DNA of 64,000 nt, taken from positions 1,688,168 to 1,752,167 of the forward strand of contig BCJJ01000007.1 in assembly GCA_039545355.1 (NCBI GenBank), in the 5' to 3' direction. A model generated the notes under the pieces. The model was not told where the DNA came from. It saw only the letters and a program-made list of their open reading frames with translations, and made no database searches. The position numbers and the translations under genes are program-made. Shown here piece after piece: positions 9,611 through 19,689 of the stretch (the first letter of the stretch is position 1; each line of letters starts with the position of its first letter). Source of the stretch: Trichosporon coremiiforme (lineage: Eukaryota; Basidiomycota; Tremellomycetes; Trichosporonales; Trichosporonaceae).

Positions 9611-10690
9611 TCACCTGGTGACAAAGCGACTCTGCATGAAGCCGTGGGGAAGAGTCTTGCCGGGATTCTTCTTCTCCCACAGCTTTCTCTGCAGCGTCGC
9701 CTGCCCCTTCTTGTAGCCGTTGAGTTCGGCCGCGTGACGCTCCTTCAACTTCCACACTTCCCTCTCGTGCTCCTTTCTCATGCTCCTCATCTGCTCGTCG
9801 CGCTCCAAGATGACGCGTCCCTGGGCACGCATCTGGTCGGTCCGCATGTCCAGCAGCTCCTTCAGGTACGCCTTATCGCTGCGGTGGTCGTTCGTCTCGC
9901 GCTCGCACTGCGCCATGGCTGCCTGGAGTCCGTGAAGCTCTGTCTGAGCCGCGTTGATTTCGTGGGAAAGTAAGCTGTGGTCGAACAGCAGCTCTTGAAG
10001 ACGCGCCTCGTACCCTGCCAGCACGGAAGCATACACTTCGATGTCAGCGGGAGTGCCGGTAAGGTTCTTCAAGCGGCTGCTGAGCACACTACTCTTAAGC
10101 TTGACGATGCTTGTGGTTGCCTTGCGGACATCTACCTCTTCCTGGATTGCGTTGAGGCGGGTACGGAGAGCTGCGAGCGAGCTGGTGACCTTCTCGCTGG
10201 CAGTCTGCAAGGTGTAGCCGCTTAAACTACCAATGTTGATGTTGATGGCCGAGGGTGGACGGCTTTGCTGCTTGAGAGACGTGTTGACCGCAGCGTCGAT
10301 GCCGCCATCGGCAGGCTGCAGCCCAAACGGTCCGCGAGGCGTTGCACTGCGGGGTTCAGGAGCCTTGGCGTCAGCGTCGTCGAACTCGGTTTCATCCAAA
10401 GCCGAGATGATGTCCGTGAGGAAGCTGATGAGGTGTGCCTTGGTCCGGCTGAACTCGTCGAGGGCAAGATCGTCAACTGACTTGCGCTTAACACCCGGGA
10501 TCAGACTCGGCTCTGGTGAACCACAGGTCGACTCCGCATCACCACCTAGGGGCTCGACACTGACTTCGATCCCGTTACTGGCCGCATGTGTGTCCGGTTT
10601 GTGAGGCTTAGCGTTGTCGAGAGCGAGGACTTCCTAAGTCAAAGCTCGGAGCGTGCGCTCTTGCTCCTCCTTTGGGATCGGCGAACCCAT
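9611..10690 (-). pseudogene. Coiled-coil hypothetical protein with an in-frame TAG near the N-terminus
   Basis: Minus-strand frame from ATG 10690 (MGSPIPKEEQERTLRALT), then TAG 10634-10636, then open to the stop at 9611 (about 340 further codons). The body has an acidic, disordered N-terminal third and a long coiled coil: ALRTRLNAIQEEVDVRKA, YEARLQELLFDHSLLSHEI and RSMRKEHEREVWKLKERH, ending near LWEKKNPGKTLPHGF. The last motif looks conserved and basic. No Met follows the TAG until deep in the protein, so translation of the long part needs readthrough, an alternative exon (TTTGACTTAG could be a 3' splice site with its own branch point) or CAG in a living allele. No known family; nucleus or cytoskeleton are guesses only. 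Confidence 0.5.
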
Positions 10691-11146
10691 TGCCAAGGGC
10701 AGATGACACTTCGCAGGGTTCAGGAACCAGGGATCTATACAGCCCTGTTGAGAGGTGAACGGTAGCAAGAGTATGGGTGGAAAGTGAGACGGTTTGGGTA
10801 AGAGAGAGAGAGGGGGGATAGTTGGCAGTGAGAGTGAGAGTAAGAGCGCAAGCGAGTTGACGTGGATGTTGTGTTCTGGAGTGCAGCTGGAGGGGATCTG
10901 GTGCGGATCTAGTTGCGCCCCTTGCGCCCTCGCTCGTCGCAGTCACCTTCCTCCTCTGCGCGCTGCACACTTGAATCGATTCTATCCAGGCAACGCCAAT
11001 CTGCAGAGAAGGTCCGAATGGCCTCCGCAGCTTGCATGCGTCAAGCATGCATTGCGCACGTCGCGCAGCCCGGGTCAAAATCAGCGACTTGCGGGGCACC
11101 TCCGGAGGTCGGGCCGGTGCCCGTTCTCGGCAGCAATCGTGCCTTA
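10691..11146. other. Spacer upstream of the tRNA-Cys array
   Basis: Contains a GA-rich stretch at about 10798-10850. No gene seen. Confidence 0.5.
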
Positions 11147-11231
11147 GAGGATGTGGCTCAGCGGTAGAAGCGGCGGATTGCAATCATTTGCAAACATCCG
11201 TAGGTCCCCGGTTCGATCCCGGGCATTCTCT
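11147..11231 (+). tRNA. tRNA-Cys(GCA), copy 1, with intron
   Basis: Acceptor stem GAGGATG pairs with CATTCTC (G-T wobble allowed), T-arm CCCGG/CCGGG with TTCGATC, anticodon stem GCGGA/TCCGT, anticodon GCA at 11180-11182, short intron one base after it. Discriminator is T, the Cys identity base. A T-run follows and fits RNA polymerase III termination. Confidence 0.92.
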
Positions 11232-11691
11232 CGTCTTTTTGGAAAATCTCCGGCGAGCATGCATGCACTAAAATTCTGCAACGGCTGACGTCGCACACTG
11301 TCATGTCTAGCTGGGAAATTGCAGCCTGGGGGGTGCCTTAAGGACTGTTGCTGCGCCCACAGGGTATGAGACAAGAGTGCGCCCGCGAACCCCTCACGGA
11401 CGCATCGCTTCTCTGTTGACTGTGAAAAGCAGACGCGAGTTGAGAGACTGCTGCTGGCTCCCTCGCGGGAAGCTGAGGTGCATGGTAATGCAGTACGCAC
11501 GTTGACGCCACAAGCGGTGGACTTGAGAAATAACGGCGCGAGGTTAAAAGCCGATGTCTCAACTTAGTCGCCGAGGGGTCGGAGGGCTCGACTCCCGGCA
11601 ACCCGCTTCTGCACCTCCGCTGCTCTCCAACAACCATCCAACCATTCGACATCGAAAAAGGTTGGCGTAAGGGAGTGTGCGACCACTCGCT

Positions 11692-11804
11692 TGACGAGAG
11701 TGGGATTCGAACCCACGTCCGAAGACTGCGGAGAGAACATCGGCCTCGGAAATCCGAGGTGAAGAACCTTAACACAGCGCCTTAGACCGCTCGGCCATCT
11801 CGCC
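11692..11804 (-). tRNA. tRNA-Leu(AAG) with intron and long variable arm
   Basis: Minus strand. Acceptor stem GGCGAGA/TCTCGTC, D-arm GGCCGAGCGGTCTAAGGC, anticodon stem CTGTG/CGCAG, anticodon AAG at 11768-11770, intron of roughly 37 nt containing its own CCTCGG/CCGAGG hairpin, extra variable arm, T-stem GTGGG/CCCAC. Discriminator A favours Leu over Ser, which would carry G. Confidence 0.9.
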
Positions 11805-12130
11805 TTCTGATGTCCGAGCTCGACAGAGCGTCGTGAGCACTCGGCGGCCGCAGCGGCACTGGCGGGAGGGCGTAGGAAGTGCCGGAAGCTGCCAGCTGGG
11901 GAGCCGTGAAGTCATCGTCGGGACCATGACGTTGTCCCACTACGAACATGCCGCTTGCAAGGCGTGCACCTGAATGTTAGAGGAACGCGGAGTCGGAAGT
12001 GTGTCCAGTTAAACTGATACAGCCATGTCAGGTCTGCTGTGCCATCCTAGAGCCTCCCGTTGCCAACTCGTCTGAGCTCGGAGTCGGCGACACGACGGCC
12101 CCGATCGCGGCGATCAGCAACATTGGCTCA

Positions 12131-12214
12131 GAGGATGTGGCTCAGCGGTAGAAGCGGCAGATTGCAACCCAAGCAATTATCTGTAGGTCCCCGGTTCGAT
12201 CCCGGGCATTCTCT
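12131..12214 (+). tRNA. tRNA-Cys(GCA), copy 2, with intron
   Basis: Same exons as copy 1 except the anticodon stem (GCAGA/TCTGT). Anticodon GCA at 12164-12166, discriminator T, downstream T-run CGTTTTTG. Confidence 0.92.
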
Positions 12215-12676
12215 CGTTTTTGCGTCTCTGGGACGGTGCTGGACGAGCGGGACGATGTTGGAAGACGGCAGGACGTCCCCGGACTTGTTCCCTGCAGGGT
12301 GGAGATGAACTTTGGGTGGGTGGTGTGGCGAAATGGCCTATTTTCGGAATTTCGTGAGCACTGTTGGTAGTCGACCGTAGAGGCTCTGTTAAGGAGCGGC
12401 AACACGATACGCTGCTTAGTCGGTCTGTCATTAACCTTGGTATCGAGTTGCCAGATTGATGAAGGGGCGAAACGATGCCTGAGGGGTTTCATCAGCACCG
12501 GGCACCACCCCATCCCTTCATCACGTGCGACCTAACTACCCCTGCCCATGTCTCACGCCAGCTTGCGAAACCCAACCATACTCCCCCAAGCCCTTGTCCG
12601 CGCTTCTTCCCACTGCGCTGGCTCCGAGACACTCGGGGCTCCGCCGGCGTACGCCCCAACAGGAGCGACAAGCTTG

Positions 12677-12760
12677 GAGGATGTGGCTCAGCGGTAGAAG
12701 CGGCAGATTGCAATCTCAGCAATTATCTGTAGGTCCCCGGTTCGATCCCGGGCATTCTCT
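12677..12760 (+). tRNA. tRNA-Cys(GCA), copy 3, with intron
   Basis: Anticodon GCA at 12710-12712, anticodon stem GCAGA/TCTGT, intron sequence different from the neighbours, discriminator T, T-run after the gene. Confidence 0.92.
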
Positions 12761-13096
12761 CGTTTTTGGACCTTGTACGCTTGGGAGCAACTCCCTGATG
12801 ACCGATGCAGCGATGTGGGACCGCGGTTGAGCGGGAGATGTGCTGAGGTGAGCAGGGGATTGGGTTCTGCGCCGTTTTTGGATCGCCCGATCCGCGGTTT
12901 CATCTCGTCCCTGCGATGGGATGAGAGCGGCTGCCGAGGAGCATGACCGTTAACTGGGCATTCCGCCAGGGCCGCAGCAGGAATGAGCATAATACGACGA
13001 GATGTTGCCCTTCGTCGAAGCCTAAATCTCTCAAACGAACCGGCGCTGCCGGTCGGGGCGCCGCCGCCGTGATTGCTCTCGAGCATCACAGCTCAG

Positions 13097-13181
13097 GAGG
13101 ATGTGGCTCAGCGGTAGAAGCGGCGGATTGCAATCACAAGCAGTTATCCGTAGGTCCCCGGTTCGATCCCGGGCATTCTCT
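13097..13181 (+). tRNA. tRNA-Cys(GCA), copy 4, with intron
   Basis: Anticodon GCA at 13130-13132, anticodon stem GCGGA/TCCGT as in copy 1, discriminator T, T-run after the gene. Confidence 0.92.
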
Positions 13182-13508
13182 CGTTTTTGGGTGTTCTATG
13201 CATGCTCGATGGCCTACGTTGCAGAGGGCAGACGCTGTATGGCGTGGATGAAGTCGAAGTCCGGTGGTGTGATGTTGTGCGGAGTGCGACGCCCCTTTTT
13301 GGATCGACGAAGGGCGCTTTCACCTCTGTCCTTTCCGAGATGGAGGTGACGATGCCCTTGATGGCTCCGAGAAGCAGGACACCCAGACTGCAGTCGTTGC
13401 CGCTATCAAGACGAGTTGCAGCGCTCAGGAAAGACGACTTCGACTGGGGCGAGCTGCGCTGCGGCGGTGGCGCCGCCGGCAACCCGTCCCTCGAGCACAA
13501 TAGCTCAG

Positions 13509-13591
13509 GAGGATGTGGCTCAGCGGTAGAAGCGGCAGATTGCAATTGCGCAACCATCTGTAGGTCCCCGGTTCGATCCCGGGCATTCTCT
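13509..13591 (+). tRNA. tRNA-Cys(GCA), copy 5, with intron
   Basis: Anticodon GCA at 13542-13544, anticodon stem GCAGA/TCTGT, intron differs again, discriminator T, T-run after the gene. Confidence 0.92.
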
Positions 13592-13995
13592 CGTTTTTGG
13601 CTTGTTCTTAGGTGCATTTGGGGACGCTGGACGGCTGCTTGTTGGTTGCGGCGGTGGGGAAGGTTGTGGTGGCTTGGGGAGGAGTCCGGTTTGGAAGGTG
13701 GAGGCAGGGCGCAGGTGGAGGATCGTTGGTCTCATCAAGTGCACCGTGAGTGCAATTAGCGGTAGACAGTTTGGATGGCTCGATCCTTGCACTCGGTTTG
13801 CAGCTTGCGCCATGCACCTGTTGCGAAAGCTCGTTTAACCTAGTGACGTGAGTAGAGGGCTAGAAGCTGGTCCCGAGCGGTATCGCGTTAGTAACGGAGC
13901 CTTCCGTTTGATTGCCGAACGTCATTGTCCGCTGCATACGCATGTTCACATGTTCATCGTGACGTCGAGTCGCGTGCGTCACACTGAGCACGATA
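13592..13995. other. Spacer without a supported gene
   Basis: No gene or repeat recognised between the last tRNA-Cys and the 14-kb pseudogene. Confidence 0.5.
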
Positions 13996-14800
13996 TCAAG
14001 GCGTCGCCTTGGAACACGACCGCTCCAACTGGCGGATCCGTAACGTGACGTCGTGATGCACCTCACAGAGCGCCCTGTACTCCCCACTGCCCTGTTGCAG
14101 GTTGTTCGCCTGGATTGAACTCAGGTCCTCGATGCAAGTGTTGAGGGACGAACGGATGCGCTCCATTGCCTCGACGGCGGGATGCTTGTCGTGAATGCTG
14201 AGGCGGGAGATGTGGACGTCCGACGGCGAGGTAGGCGCAGCGTTGTGTTCAGTCTGGATAGGGAACCGGTCGGCGTGAGACTCGATTAGGCGGGACGCAT
14301 TCCTCCTGTTGCCAGACTGGTAGTTGCGGGTGTCGTCATCATGCATTTGGCTACTGTAATTGTGCTGCTGGTCATGGCTCACCTGTCCTCTCCTGTCATG
14401 GCTCACCTGTCCTCTCCCGTCACCGCCGACGCCGACCTCCTCGAGGAGGACCTTGACCTTGTCATCACGGTGCGCAATGCCCTACGCCTGCTTGTGAATG
14501 ATGTCCTCCTGCACCTCGAGATCTTCTGGAGTTCCCGAATGCGGGCCACGTTCTTCTTCTGGCGCTGCTCATATCCCTTCAGCTGCCCCTTGAGCCTGGC
14601 CACCAGGCCGTTGGTGCGGTTGTTGTCGAGGCCGGAGGGTGCTTCAACATCCTCGGAGCCAGGGAGTTTTCTGGCCATGCGTTTCTTGTTGCGCTTAGTA
14701 ATATGGGTAGCGAGGGGCAGGCTCCTGCCTCGTCGACGAAGGGGAGGAGGCAGAAGTTGCCGAGCGGGCCGTCGGGGTGGTCGTCGTCGATGATCGGCAT
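13996..14800 (-). pseudogene. Helical hypothetical protein, frame-disrupted
   Basis: Minus strand. From ATG 14800 (MPIIDDDHPDG...CLLPF) a 53-nt intron with branch TTACTAAGC and acceptor ACAAG, but an unusual GTCGAC donor, leads in frame to KRMARKLPGSEDVEAP and a basic helical region (LVARLKGQLKGYEQRQKK, RELQK). Near 14520 the frame must shift to reach EDIIHKQA, followed by TAG 14482-14484 and then VKVLLEEVGV and a long C-terminal part ending at 13996 (SRLSIHDKHPAVEAMERI). Two lesions, neither repaired by a GT-AG intron that could be found. The TAG may derive from CAG. No known family. Confidence 0.45.
14371..14418. repeat. Perfect-type 24-bp direct repeat (two copies)
   Basis: GTCATGGCTCACCTGTCCTC plus four bases is repeated head to tail at 14371-14394 and 14395-14418, differing only at the last base. 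In the minus-strand gene it duplicates the octapeptide VSHDRRGQ. Confidence 0.85.
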
Positions 14801-15241
14801 CGTGGGAAGAGTGTGGTGATGGAGCAGTGTAGATGTGATAGGACGAGATGATATAACAGCACAGCAGCGTAGCGCTGACTCCCGCTGATGCGAAGGTTGC
14901 GTGAGTGTGTGGGTGGTGGCGATCGTGTCGCAAACACGTCATGTCACTGAGATGTGACGCCCCACTCTTTTCCCCTTGAGCAGCCACGAGTAACAACGTA
15001 CTGCAGCACCGTCCAGCACTGTCAATAACGGATGTCCAGGTGAGTACAAACGCGTGAGTGCTGTGCTTGTCCAAGATGGGATGAGCAGAAGTACATAAGC
15101 ATGCATGTGATCGAATACGCATAGTTTTGTGGCGACGGAACTATGGAGACACTGTCGTCAGCTGGCCTTCCCATTCAACATCCTTCCGGCCTCCTCTCCC
15201 CAGTACCCCAAACTGGCAAAAGAGGAACTGTACAGTCCCTA
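14801..15241. other. Spacer without a supported gene
   Basis: Upstream side of the 14-kb pseudogene and downstream side of a tRNA-Glu. Nothing else recognised. Confidence 0.5.
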
Positions 15242-15339
15242 TTCTCCGCCAGGGAGTCGAACCCTGCTCTATCGCGATCACTTGTGGTGAGGAACCCTCG
15301 TTTGAGAGGCGATTATACTAACCGATATACTAGCGAAGA
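15242..15339 (-). tRNA. tRNA-Glu(CTC) with intron, second copy
   Basis: Same exons as the gene at 1921-2018 (acceptor TCTTCGC/GCGGAGA, anticodon stem ATCGC/GCGAT, discriminator A) with a different intron of the same length. Confidence 0.9.
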
Positions 15340-15487
15340 GACGCTGTTTGTTGGGGAGGGCGCAGCCGGCGGCGCCGAGCCCGGCGGCGGAGCGGTGCGA
15401 GCAAAGAGAGCATGAGAGTGCGACGAGGAGCGAGCTCAGCGATTTCTACAAGCAGTGCAATCGAGTGGTCAGGAGTGGTGAATGGGA

Positions 15488-15739
15488 TCATGGAGCGGTG
15501 AAGACTGAATGCGGACCAAACGGGCGGAAGAGCGTACTGTACCCTTGGATCGAGGGCGCTTTTACTTGAACATGGCGCGTCAGAGCATCGTAGAGGCACT
15601 GCACGCTCTGGATCTGGTGTTTGACTGCCGCATGTTTGTCCCGGAACTCTTCTTTCGTGAGGCTTGTTGACTTGGTGAGAGCGTAGGCGGGCGTCAGTGC
15701 ATCAGTGACCACCTCCGGTGGTGTGTGTGAGCGTATCAT
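15488..15739 (-). CDS. Small helical hypothetical protein
   Basis: A minus-strand frame of about 83 residues starts at MIRSHTPPEVV. It is rich in charged helix (LTKEEFRDKHAAVKHQIQSV, LYDALTRHVQVK) with codon use like coding DNA. No family recognised. It may be the 3' exon of a larger gene or a relic. It lies tail-on to the MFS gene end at 15841. Confidence 0.25.
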   Translation of the reverse strand: MIRSHTPPEVVTDALTPAYALTKSTSLTKEEFRDKHAAVKHQIQSVQCLYDALTRHVQVKAPSIQGYSTLFRPFGPHSVFTAP

Positions 15740-15840
15740 CAGCAACGCCCATTGATGCACTGTCCGAAGTCGTCCCTGGTCTCTATTATAAGCTGTGCAT
15801 GAGATACGTTTACAATGATGGCCAGAGTTCCAATGCGAGT

Positions 15841-17854
15841 CTAGGTCCTGTGATGGTGTTGTTGTTCGTGCTCCGCATGGTGCCGTGCGTGCTCAACTTG
15901 TCGCTGCTCGTCCCGCCGTTCGTGCTCCGCATGCCTTCCCTCTTCGGCAACGATCGCCTCGTCCATCGTCTTCTCGTTCGCGTCGCCCTCGTAATCCTCC
16001 ACGCCGTCCATGTTGATCCCCATGGCTTCGCGCTGTATGCGTTCAGCGTCGAGCGCGTCCTTCTCCTGCTGCATCAGGGCTCGCGAGTAGGGCGATCGAG
16101 CGCGGATGGCGGGTCCGTAGAAGAAAGCGATGAACGGCACCAAGGCAAGAAGAGCCGCAATGCAGCCCATCATGATGATGGCCCAGCGGACCGTCATGGA
16201 TTTGAACATGGCGTCCGTGGCGAAGGCGAACCCGCCTCCGATCATGTTACGCGACGTGCTCTGCCCGGCAATAGCGCTAGACGCGTACGTCCCATAACAC
16301 TCGGAGACGTACGTGAACGCAGTGACGTAGATGGTCATGATGGCCGCGGTCATGACGACCTGCCCAATCGCCGAACCGATCCAGTGCACGTCCGCCGACG
16401 CCGTCGCGCCCGTGATGAAGCACCCCGCGGCAAACACGACACCAGCGACCATGGGCCCATAGAGGCGCGCCTCCACGCCCTTCTTCGGCGCCATGCGCTT
16501 GTACAGCCGCTCCTGGGCTTTGCCCGCGATGAAGCCGAAGACGCTCCCGATCGCGGTCGTGAGGTACATGAGCCCGACGCCTTCGAGGTGGAACCCATAG
16601 ATGTGGCGCATCATGTATGGCAGACCTGCGATCTGGACGTACATGACCGACCAGGCGAGGGCGACCCAGAGGGAGAAGAAGGTGACGATGGGCTCGGTCG
16701 CGAGGAAGTACAGCGGCCGCGTCGCTGAGCGTTTCAGGGCCGGCCAGAACTTCTCCTTCTCCACCTCGTCATGCGAGAGGTAGCGCGCACCGTCACGCAT
16801 GCCCCTCTCCTTCCGCAGTTTGCGCGCGCGGCGGCGCAGGATGAGGCCGGACCGCGTCTCGGGCATCGTGAAGATGAACATGGGCAAGCAGGCGCCGAGA
16901 CCGATCACGTGCACCCACCATACCCAGCGCCAGCCGACGCGCGAGTCGACGTACGCGAACATCGTTCCTGCTGTTCCGGTGGCGAGGTACAGGCAGAAAC
17001 CTGAGAGGAGCATCGGCAGGCCCCGCTGGGCGGGGATGAAGATGTCGCTGAGCGTGCCGCCGACGATGCTCGTGCCTACACTGCCTGAGAGACCGGCCAG
17101 GAATCGGGATACGAGGACGGTGGCTGTGTTCTTGGCCCTGGGCGCTGTTAGGATCAAGAGAGGGTAGAGAACACTCACGCGCCGTTCATGACATGCCACA
17201 GGAGGAACGTCACCGCCGCAGTGAGGTAGATGGGCCGGCGGCCGAACTCCTCGCTAATCGGCGCAATGAAGAGAGGCATGATGCCTGCTCCCCAGGCGTA
17301 GAGCCCGATACCCGCCTGCGCCTCGATCGTGCTGCACCCGAGCTCCTGGCACATTGAGTTTGCAGAGATGGCGAAAGCCGACGCGGTGGAGGCTGACGTT
17401 AGCAAGCGCTACGGGTCCGAGGATCTTCGGTTGAAGAGTTGGTTATTCAGCAACGGAGTGGGGCTATGTGGAGGGCAGTTGAGGAATTGTGGAGGAGCTC
17501 GCTTGATCCGAACCATTGCGGTCCGTGCATGCCGTGCATGCCGAGTCCGACGCTGAGTGGAGTCAGAAGAGACAACTCACAGCAGAACCAGGTGTAGATC
17601 AGCGTGCAGATGACGATGCACACCTTGACCCGCTTTGGGTAGTAGAACGGGTTATGCTTCGATCCGGGCGGAAAGTCGACCCAGATGACGCGCTCGCCGT
17701 CGAGGTCGCCATAGCTGCATCCTTCGGGGAGGGCGGTGGGCGTGAGTGTCGACTGCGAGTTCATGGCTGCCGATCGCTTGTCGTCCTCCACGACGGCGCC
17801 GTCAGGCGCCACAAAGACGTCCTTGACGTCTGTCTGTTTAGGTATTGCGGTCAT
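15841..17854 (-). CDS. MFS multidrug/polyamine transporter, DHA1 type
   Basis: Three exons: 17854-17581, 17392-17179 and 17137-15841, 594 residues. A proton-driven exporter of drugs or polyamines at the plasma membrane is the family role. A hydrophilic N-terminus of about 70 residues precedes 12 predicted membrane helices. Typical features are LFIAPISEEFGRRP (motif A region), RFLAGLSGSVGTSIVGGTLSD, GWRWVWWVHVIG, and MPETRSGLILRRRARKLRKE before the central loop. The C-terminus is highly charged and His-rich (about 60 residues). Intron 1 is 188 nt with a GCTAACGTCAG end. Intron 2 is 41 nt and must use CCCAG, not the earlier AACAG, to keep frame. Substrate cannot be told from sequence; resemblance is to Tpo-type carriers. 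Confidence 0.9.
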
Positions 17855-18376
17855 TGTCGAGCATCAGTGTGACGGTGTGGATAGTTGCAATGCACGAATG
17901 AGGAGGAGCTCGGTCTGTCACTGAGGGTGAGAGTAGCCGCCAGACCCGGACAAAGCATGTAGCTTACAAATGTGGGGCCACGTGAGGAAATGTGCGGGGC
18001 TCACCCGCTCGTTTCTGCCGAACAGCCATGCCGAGCCACGGCCACCGCCGACTCCTCCATCGTACACCGCAGCTCCACCGTACACCGCAGCGACCAGCGA
18101 CCTAACGGCCGAGAGAGCGTGAGATACGAGGCTGATATGGCTGGTCCCGGGTGACGTAAAGGCACAAGCGCGGTTTACCCGCGGTTACCGAAAGGGCACT
18201 GCGGAGTCATCACGTGACAGTAGAAAGGCGGAACCAAAGTTTCGACCTCGGTGGAGGAGTTGTTTTTGTCTGGACTTGTGCGACCCTGAGCGTCCCTTCA
18301 AGGACACCCAACAAAAGCTGCGACTCGCACCGAGAGGAGCAACAAAAGAGGAATGCCTCGTTTTGAGGCACAAGTA
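17855..18376. other. Promoter region of the DHA1 carrier
   Basis: No gene seen between the carrier's start and the tRNA-Asp. Confidence 0.5.
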
Positions 18377-18462
18377 CTTCCTGTCGGAGAATCGAACTCC
18401 GATCTCCCGCGGTCAAATTAGGCAGTGACAAGCGAGCATACTAGCCGTTATACGAACAGGAA
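18377..18462 (-). tRNA. tRNA-Asp(GTC) with intron
   Basis: Minus strand. Acceptor TTCCTGT/ACAGGAA, anticodon stem CTCGC/GCGGG, anticodon GTC at 18427-18429, intron of about 14 nt, T-arm CGGAG/CTCCG with TTCGATT, discriminator G as expected for Asp. Confidence 0.92.
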
Positions 18463-18840
18463 CTGGTTGGAGGCTTTTTCTGAGAAGGGTCGTGAACGCT
18501 CGGCCGCTCTCGCGATTCCGAGTTTGGGAGCGTGTGGGGTGCGTACGGGCCAGCTCACGGCAGAGACTCAGCTCTCAGGCGTCCCGGTACACCGGGATAC
18601 TTCGAGCCAGACTTGACGAGTCGTAGGTGCTAACTCTCCCATGACCTGGCCTCTTAAGCTGCTCGGATGAAGCGAAGAGCACGAGCACCTGCTCGTTTGG
18701 CTCTCGGTACTAATGCATTTTTAAGGAGCAAAGGCAAAGGTCTACTAATCACTTCGGGAGGCTTATATTACGATCTCAACAGAAACAAGTATGGAAACGA
18801 AATGAGGAATGGAGACGGAACAGTGGAGAGAGAAGTACAG
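18463..18840. other. Spacer, 3' side of the thioredoxin-fold gene
   Basis: No feature recognised. Confidence 0.5.
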
Positions 18841-19689
18841 TCACGCGGTGACAGGCGCGCACATGTCGCCGTCGCAGACGACCTTCGTGTTCACCTTCTG
18901 CACAGCATTGATGTACTGCAGCCGTCCCTTCGTGGGGCGGAGTCGCTTGAGTGCGGCGGCGCGCGTCTGCTGGCGTCCATAGACGTTAGGATCAAGCGCG
19001 GCGAGTGCGGGTCGGACGACGCCGGCAGCCTTGGCGAGTTCCTCCGCGCGCTTCTCTTCACGGGCCTTGCGCTTCGCCCTCTTCTCGGCCTTCTCGCGGC
19101 GCCAAGCCTCGTTCTTCTCCTGCAACTTCTTCTGCGTCGCGATGAAGGTCTTCATCTCCTCCCACTCTAGCGCAAGGATCTCGGAACGCTGCTCGGGCGG
19201 CACATAAGGCTCGGAGGCGGAGGAGAGGAGGAAGTCCTCGAACTCGGCGACGCCTGCTGTCCACCAGTCGAGGTAGACGCCGAAGTCGGTGCGGTAACAG
19301 GCCGGCTCCCAGTGTGGCTGGAAGGGATGGTCCTCCCACCCCGCGACCAAGGGTCCGCCCCGAGTGAAGCGGTAGATGGAGGGGACGCCGCGGACTTGGA
19401 GCGAGGAGGCCAGCCAGAACATGGAGTCGGAGCGGAGGTCACCTCGCGCAACCTTGAGGACGAGTGCGTCTGATGTCAGCGACGGGGAGATAGGAGAGCG
19501 GGTGGGAGACTCACACTTGTCGTCGGCGGAGAAGACTCGCTCGATGTCCGGGCGGGCGAGGTTGCAGTAGTGGCACCAGGAGTGGCCCTTTGCATCCTCG
19601 GTTCCCGAGAGAATGAGGAAGACGTCGTCGACGGAAGCATGGGCCAGGTCGGCCCTCAGCGTCTCGATGGTGGTGGGGATGAGGGGCAT
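18841..19689 (-). CDS. Thioredoxin-fold protein, TXNDC17-like, with basic C-terminal extension
   Basis: Exons 19689-19515 and 19469-18841. A 45-nt in-frame intron (GTGAGTC...GCTGACATCAG) is likely, because splicing joins DDK to YALVLKVARGD, giving 267 residues. The N-terminal about 120 residues fit the TXNDC17/DUF953 thioredoxin fold: VDDVFLILSGTEDAKGHSWCHYC has the redox motif WCxxC, here WCHYC, and QVRGVPSIYRF supplies the cis-Pro loop. The rest is an Arg/Lys/Glu-rich helix (EKAEKRAKRKAREEKRAEEL) not present in TXNDC17, then a tail ending CDGDMCAPVTA. Cytosolic disulfide reductase activity is inferred from family; the extension is unusual. Retaining the intron would insert 15 residues before the second strand. 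Confidence 0.75.
   Translation of the reverse strand: MPLIPTTIETLRADLAHASVDDVFLILSGTEDAKGHSWCHYCNLARPDIERVFSADDKCESPTRSPISPSLTSDALVLKVARGDLRSDSMFWLASSLQVRGVPSIYRFTRGGPLVAGWEDHPFQPHWEPACYRTDFGVYLDWWTAGVAEFEDFLLSSASEPYVPPEQRSEILALEWEEMKTFIATQKKLQEKNEAWRREKAEKRAKRKAREEKRAEELAKAAGVVRPALAALDPNVYGRQQTRAAALKRLRPTKGRLQYINAVQKVNTKVVCDGDMCAPVTA

Larger units (their letters stand above)
11147..13591. repeat. Tandem array of five tRNA-Cys genes with duplicated spacers
   Basis: Four tRNA-Cys(GCA) genes on the + strand at 12.13-13.59 kb, plus one at 11.15 kb, share near-identical exons. The spacers of the last two units also align: each has GC-rich CGCCGCCG-type sequence, then CTCGAGCA...AGCTCAGGAGGATG directly before the gene, so about 0.4 kb was duplicated. 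The spacers 11232-11691, 11805-12130, 12215-12676, 12761-13096 and 13182-13508 hold no other recognised gene apart from the tRNA-Leu. Confidence 0.8.

Noticed and set aside
11692..11804. Reading the long-arm tRNA as tRNA-Ser
   Set aside because: Discriminator A and anticodon AAG fit Leu; Ser would carry G73.
15718..16728. 336-codon open frame on the + strand
   Set aside because: Antisense of the DHA1 carrier; composition reflects reversed codons.
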